From: JAHEGP01 sp963751595
GTDB taxonomy: Bacteria > Pseudomonadota > Gammaproteobacteria > Pseudomonadales > JAHEGP01
Direction: 5' to 3'
Assembly (NCBI GenBank): GCA_963751595.1
Contig: CAVVVC010000002.1
Coordinates: 682,001 to 746,000 of the forward strand
DNA: 64,000 bases
In this document: positions 62,504 through 64,000 of the stretch, one piece after another
How the letters are laid out: each line of letters starts with the position of its first letter
How positions within the stretch are numbered: the stretch's first letter is position 1
Program-made: the position numbers and the translations under genes
Notes under the pieces: model-generated
The model's database searches: none
What the model saw: only the letters and a program-made list of their open reading frames with translations
Told to the model about the DNA's origin: nothing

Positions 62504-63328
62504 ATGCTACTTGTCACTGCGCCCATTCTTGGCCTCATCGTAGGCCTGGTTCTCGGCCTCACCGGCGCGGGGGGATCGATCTTTGCCGTGCCACTGTTGA
62601 TGTGGGGGCTGGGTTGGAGCCTGCCCCAGGCAGTGCCGGTGGCTTTGATCGCGGTGTGCATCGCCGCCGGGTTCGGTACCGTTGTGGCCTGGGATACCCG
62701 CATGGTGCGCTACCGCGCGGCATTGTTGATGGCGGCGGTTTCCTGGCTATTCGCGCCGCTGGGTTTGCGAGTCGCCGGCCAACTGCCGGCGATGTGGTTG
62801 ACCCTGGCGTTTGCCGCGGTGCTGGTAGTCGTTGGGTTCAGGATGCTGCGCCAGGCGGCGGCAAATCCCCGGGATGCACAGATCGTTCGCGCCGATGTCA
62901 ATCGTCACCTGGTGTGTCGCGATGCGGCTACCGGGCGCTTCGAATGGACCGCGGCGGCCTTCGCCGTTATATCCGCCATTGGCGCCGGCGCCGGTTTCCT
63001 CGCCGGCCTGTTGGGAGTGGGCGGCGGCTTCGTGATCGTGCCGGCCCTGCGTGCTAGCACCGACCTTGGCATGCATTCCGCCATTGCCACCTCGCTGATG
63101 GCGATTGCCCTGATCAGCGCCGGTACCGTCACCGCCGCGGCGCTGCAGGGTCATGTGATGCCCTGGCGGATAGCCCTACCCTTTGTCGGCGGTGCATTGG
63201 TCGGGATGCTGGCGGGGCGCCGCCTGGCGCAGCACATTGCCGGGCCCCGCTTGCAACAGGCTTTCGCGCTGGCCATGCTCGCAGTCGCGGCGGGTCTGGC
63301 TTTGCCCGCCCTCGGTTCACTCATCTGA
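62504..63328 (+). CDS. TauE/SafE (TSUP) family transporter
   Basis: The protein has about 274 residues and eight membrane helices in two related halves, each with a glycine-rich motif (VGLVLGLTGAGGSIFAVPLLMW and LAGLLGVGGGFVIVPAL). This is the TSUP pattern for sulfite or sulfoacetate-type export. The ATG at 62504 puts the first helix at the N-terminus; the longer frame upstream has no family match. A persulfide dioxygenase gene starts 20 bp downstream, so sulfite made by that enzyme is the probable cargo. Confidence 0.82.
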   Translation: MLLVTAPILGLIVGLVLGLTGAGGSIFAVPLLMWGLGWSLPQAVPVALIAVCIAAGFGTVVAWDTRMVRYRAALLMAAVSWLFAPLGLRVAGQLPAMWLTLAFAAVLVVVGFRMLRQAAANPRDAQIVRADVNRHLVCRDAATGRFEWTAAAFAVISAIGAGAGFLAGLLGVGGGFVIVPALRASTDLGMHSAIATSLMAIALISAGTVTAAALQGHVMPWRIALPFVGGALVGMLAGRRLAQHIAGPRLQQAFALAMLAVAAGLALPALGSLI

Positions 63329-63348
63329 AAATCCATCAGGAGTTGTCC

Positions 63349-64000
63349 ATGTTGCTATTTCGCCAATTATTCGACCCCACTTCTTCAACCTATACCTACC
63401 TGCTGGGCCATGACGGTGAGGCGCTGCTGATCGATCCGGTCTTTGAGCAATACCGCCGTGACGCGGCGCTGATCGAGGAGCTGGGCCTGCGCCTGGTCAT
63501 GACCCTGGAAACCCATGTTCATGCCGACCACATTACCGCGGCCTGGCTGCACCGGGAGCATGGCGGCAGTCGTATTGCGCTGGCACGGGCGGGCAATGCC
63601 GAGGGCGCCGACAGGCTTCTGGAGCACGGTGAATCAGTCAGCTTTGGCGGTCGCAGCTTGCAGGTAAGGGCGACCCCCGGCCATACCGACGGTTGTCTGA
63701 GCTACGTGCTGGACGATGAAACCATGGCCTTCACCGGTGACTGCCTGCTGATTCGAGGCTGTGGCCGCACCGATTTTCAGCAGGGGGACGCCGCGACCCT
63801 TTACCAGTCGGTACACACCCACCTGTTCACCTTGCCTGCAACCTGTCTACTTTACCCGGGGCATGACTACCGCGGTCTAACGGTCACCAGTGTGGCTGAG
63901 GAGCGACGCTACAATCCGCGTTTGGGGGGCGCCACCAGCGAATCGGATTTCGTCGGATATATGCAAAACCTGTCGCTTCCCCACCCGAAACAGATTGCCG
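63349..64000 (+). CDS. ETHE1/Blh-like persulfide dioxygenase, cut by window edge
   Basis: A metallo-beta-lactamase fold protein of which 217 residues are visible; the 3' end lies outside the window. The motifs are ETHVHADHITAA (HxHxDH), ATPGHTDGCLSYV and TGDCLLIRGCGRTDFQQGD, which carries the Asp and the aromatic-free loop of the ETHE1 group, and YPGHDY for the last His. These mononuclear iron enzymes oxidise glutathione persulfide to sulfite. AGGAG lies six bases before the ATG. The TauE-like gene upstream probably exports the sulfite. Confidence 0.87.
   Translation, partial: MLLFRQLFDPTSSTYTYLLGHDGEALLIDPVFEQYRRDAALIEELGLRLVMTLETHVHADHITAAWLHREHGGSRIALARAGNAEGADRLLEHGESVSFGGRSLQVRATPGHTDGCLSYVLDDETMAFTGDCLLIRGCGRTDFQQGDAATLYQSVHTHLFTLPATCLLYPGHDYRGLTVTSVAEERRYNPRLGGATSESDFVGYMQNLSLPHPKQIA

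Overview
The window is a high-GC stretch from a Gammaproteobacterium. Ecotin, an RND efflux pump, FadH, a lipoprotein MltF, a sucrose-phosphate synthase island and a TonB receptor together suggest a marine, salt-adapted member of the Cellvibrionales/Halieaceae (OM60/NOR5) type. The clade is my inference and was not tested. Genes lie on both strands in short operons. There are no rRNA or tRNA genes and no CRISPR array.

Layout. 0.1-5.4 kb holds a YghU-like GST, a small ABM monooxygenase, a secreted DUF4091 glycosidase-like protein and a membrane GT2. 5.5-8.0 kb is an IS110/IS1111-type element whose 3' end (last 14 transposase codons and stop plus the structured non-coding region and right end) is present as four identical 335-bp tandem copies. 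8.2-16.4 kb has a GT-B glycosyltransferase, a DUF3108 protein, a fatty acid desaturase, a half-length asparaginase, an alpha/beta hydrolase and an ABC exporter.

16.7-34.5 kb is a biosynthetic gene cluster. A minus-strand operon (hupE-like, TonB receptor, ornithine cyclodeaminase, acyl-CoA dehydrogenase, stand-alone adenylation enzyme, carrier protein, glycosyltransferase) is divergent from two plus-strand NRPS genes. The cyclodeaminase, dehydrogenase, adenylation enzyme and carrier protein look like a complete ornithine to proline to pyrrole-2-carboxyl-S-carrier route. NRPS1 is C-A-T with a WbpG-like ATP-pyrophosphatase (amidotransferase-type) domain inserted in the adenylation domain; the hand-read specificity code is close to that for Asn. 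NRPS2 is C-A and its adenylation domain stops after motif A8. The missing A9-A10 part, with the catalytic Lys, starts a separate convergent gene (A-sub, T, TE) on the other strand. I consider this pair of broken adenylation domains, one interrupted by an ATP-PPase and one split across two opposing genes, the most novel system here.

34.6-48 kb holds a patatin-like phospholipase, a PAS-GGDEF cyclase, an MltF with two solute-binding domains, and a sucrose island (fructokinase, sucrose/glucosylglycerate phosphorylase-like GH13, sucrose phosphatase, sucrose-phosphate synthase). 48-64 kb has a small secreted protein, ecotin, a DUF819 membrane protein, a frameshifted PLP decarboxylase, an epimerase, an RND pump, a TetR regulator divergent from fadH, an MFS transporter, and a TauE-like transporter followed by an ETHE1-like persulfide dioxygenase cut by the window edge.

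Two families of short non-coding repeats are scattered between genes. One is a 168-bp MITE-like element with inverted ends and 10-12 bp flanking direct repeats. Several cluster genes appear to start at TTG behind good ribosome binding sites.
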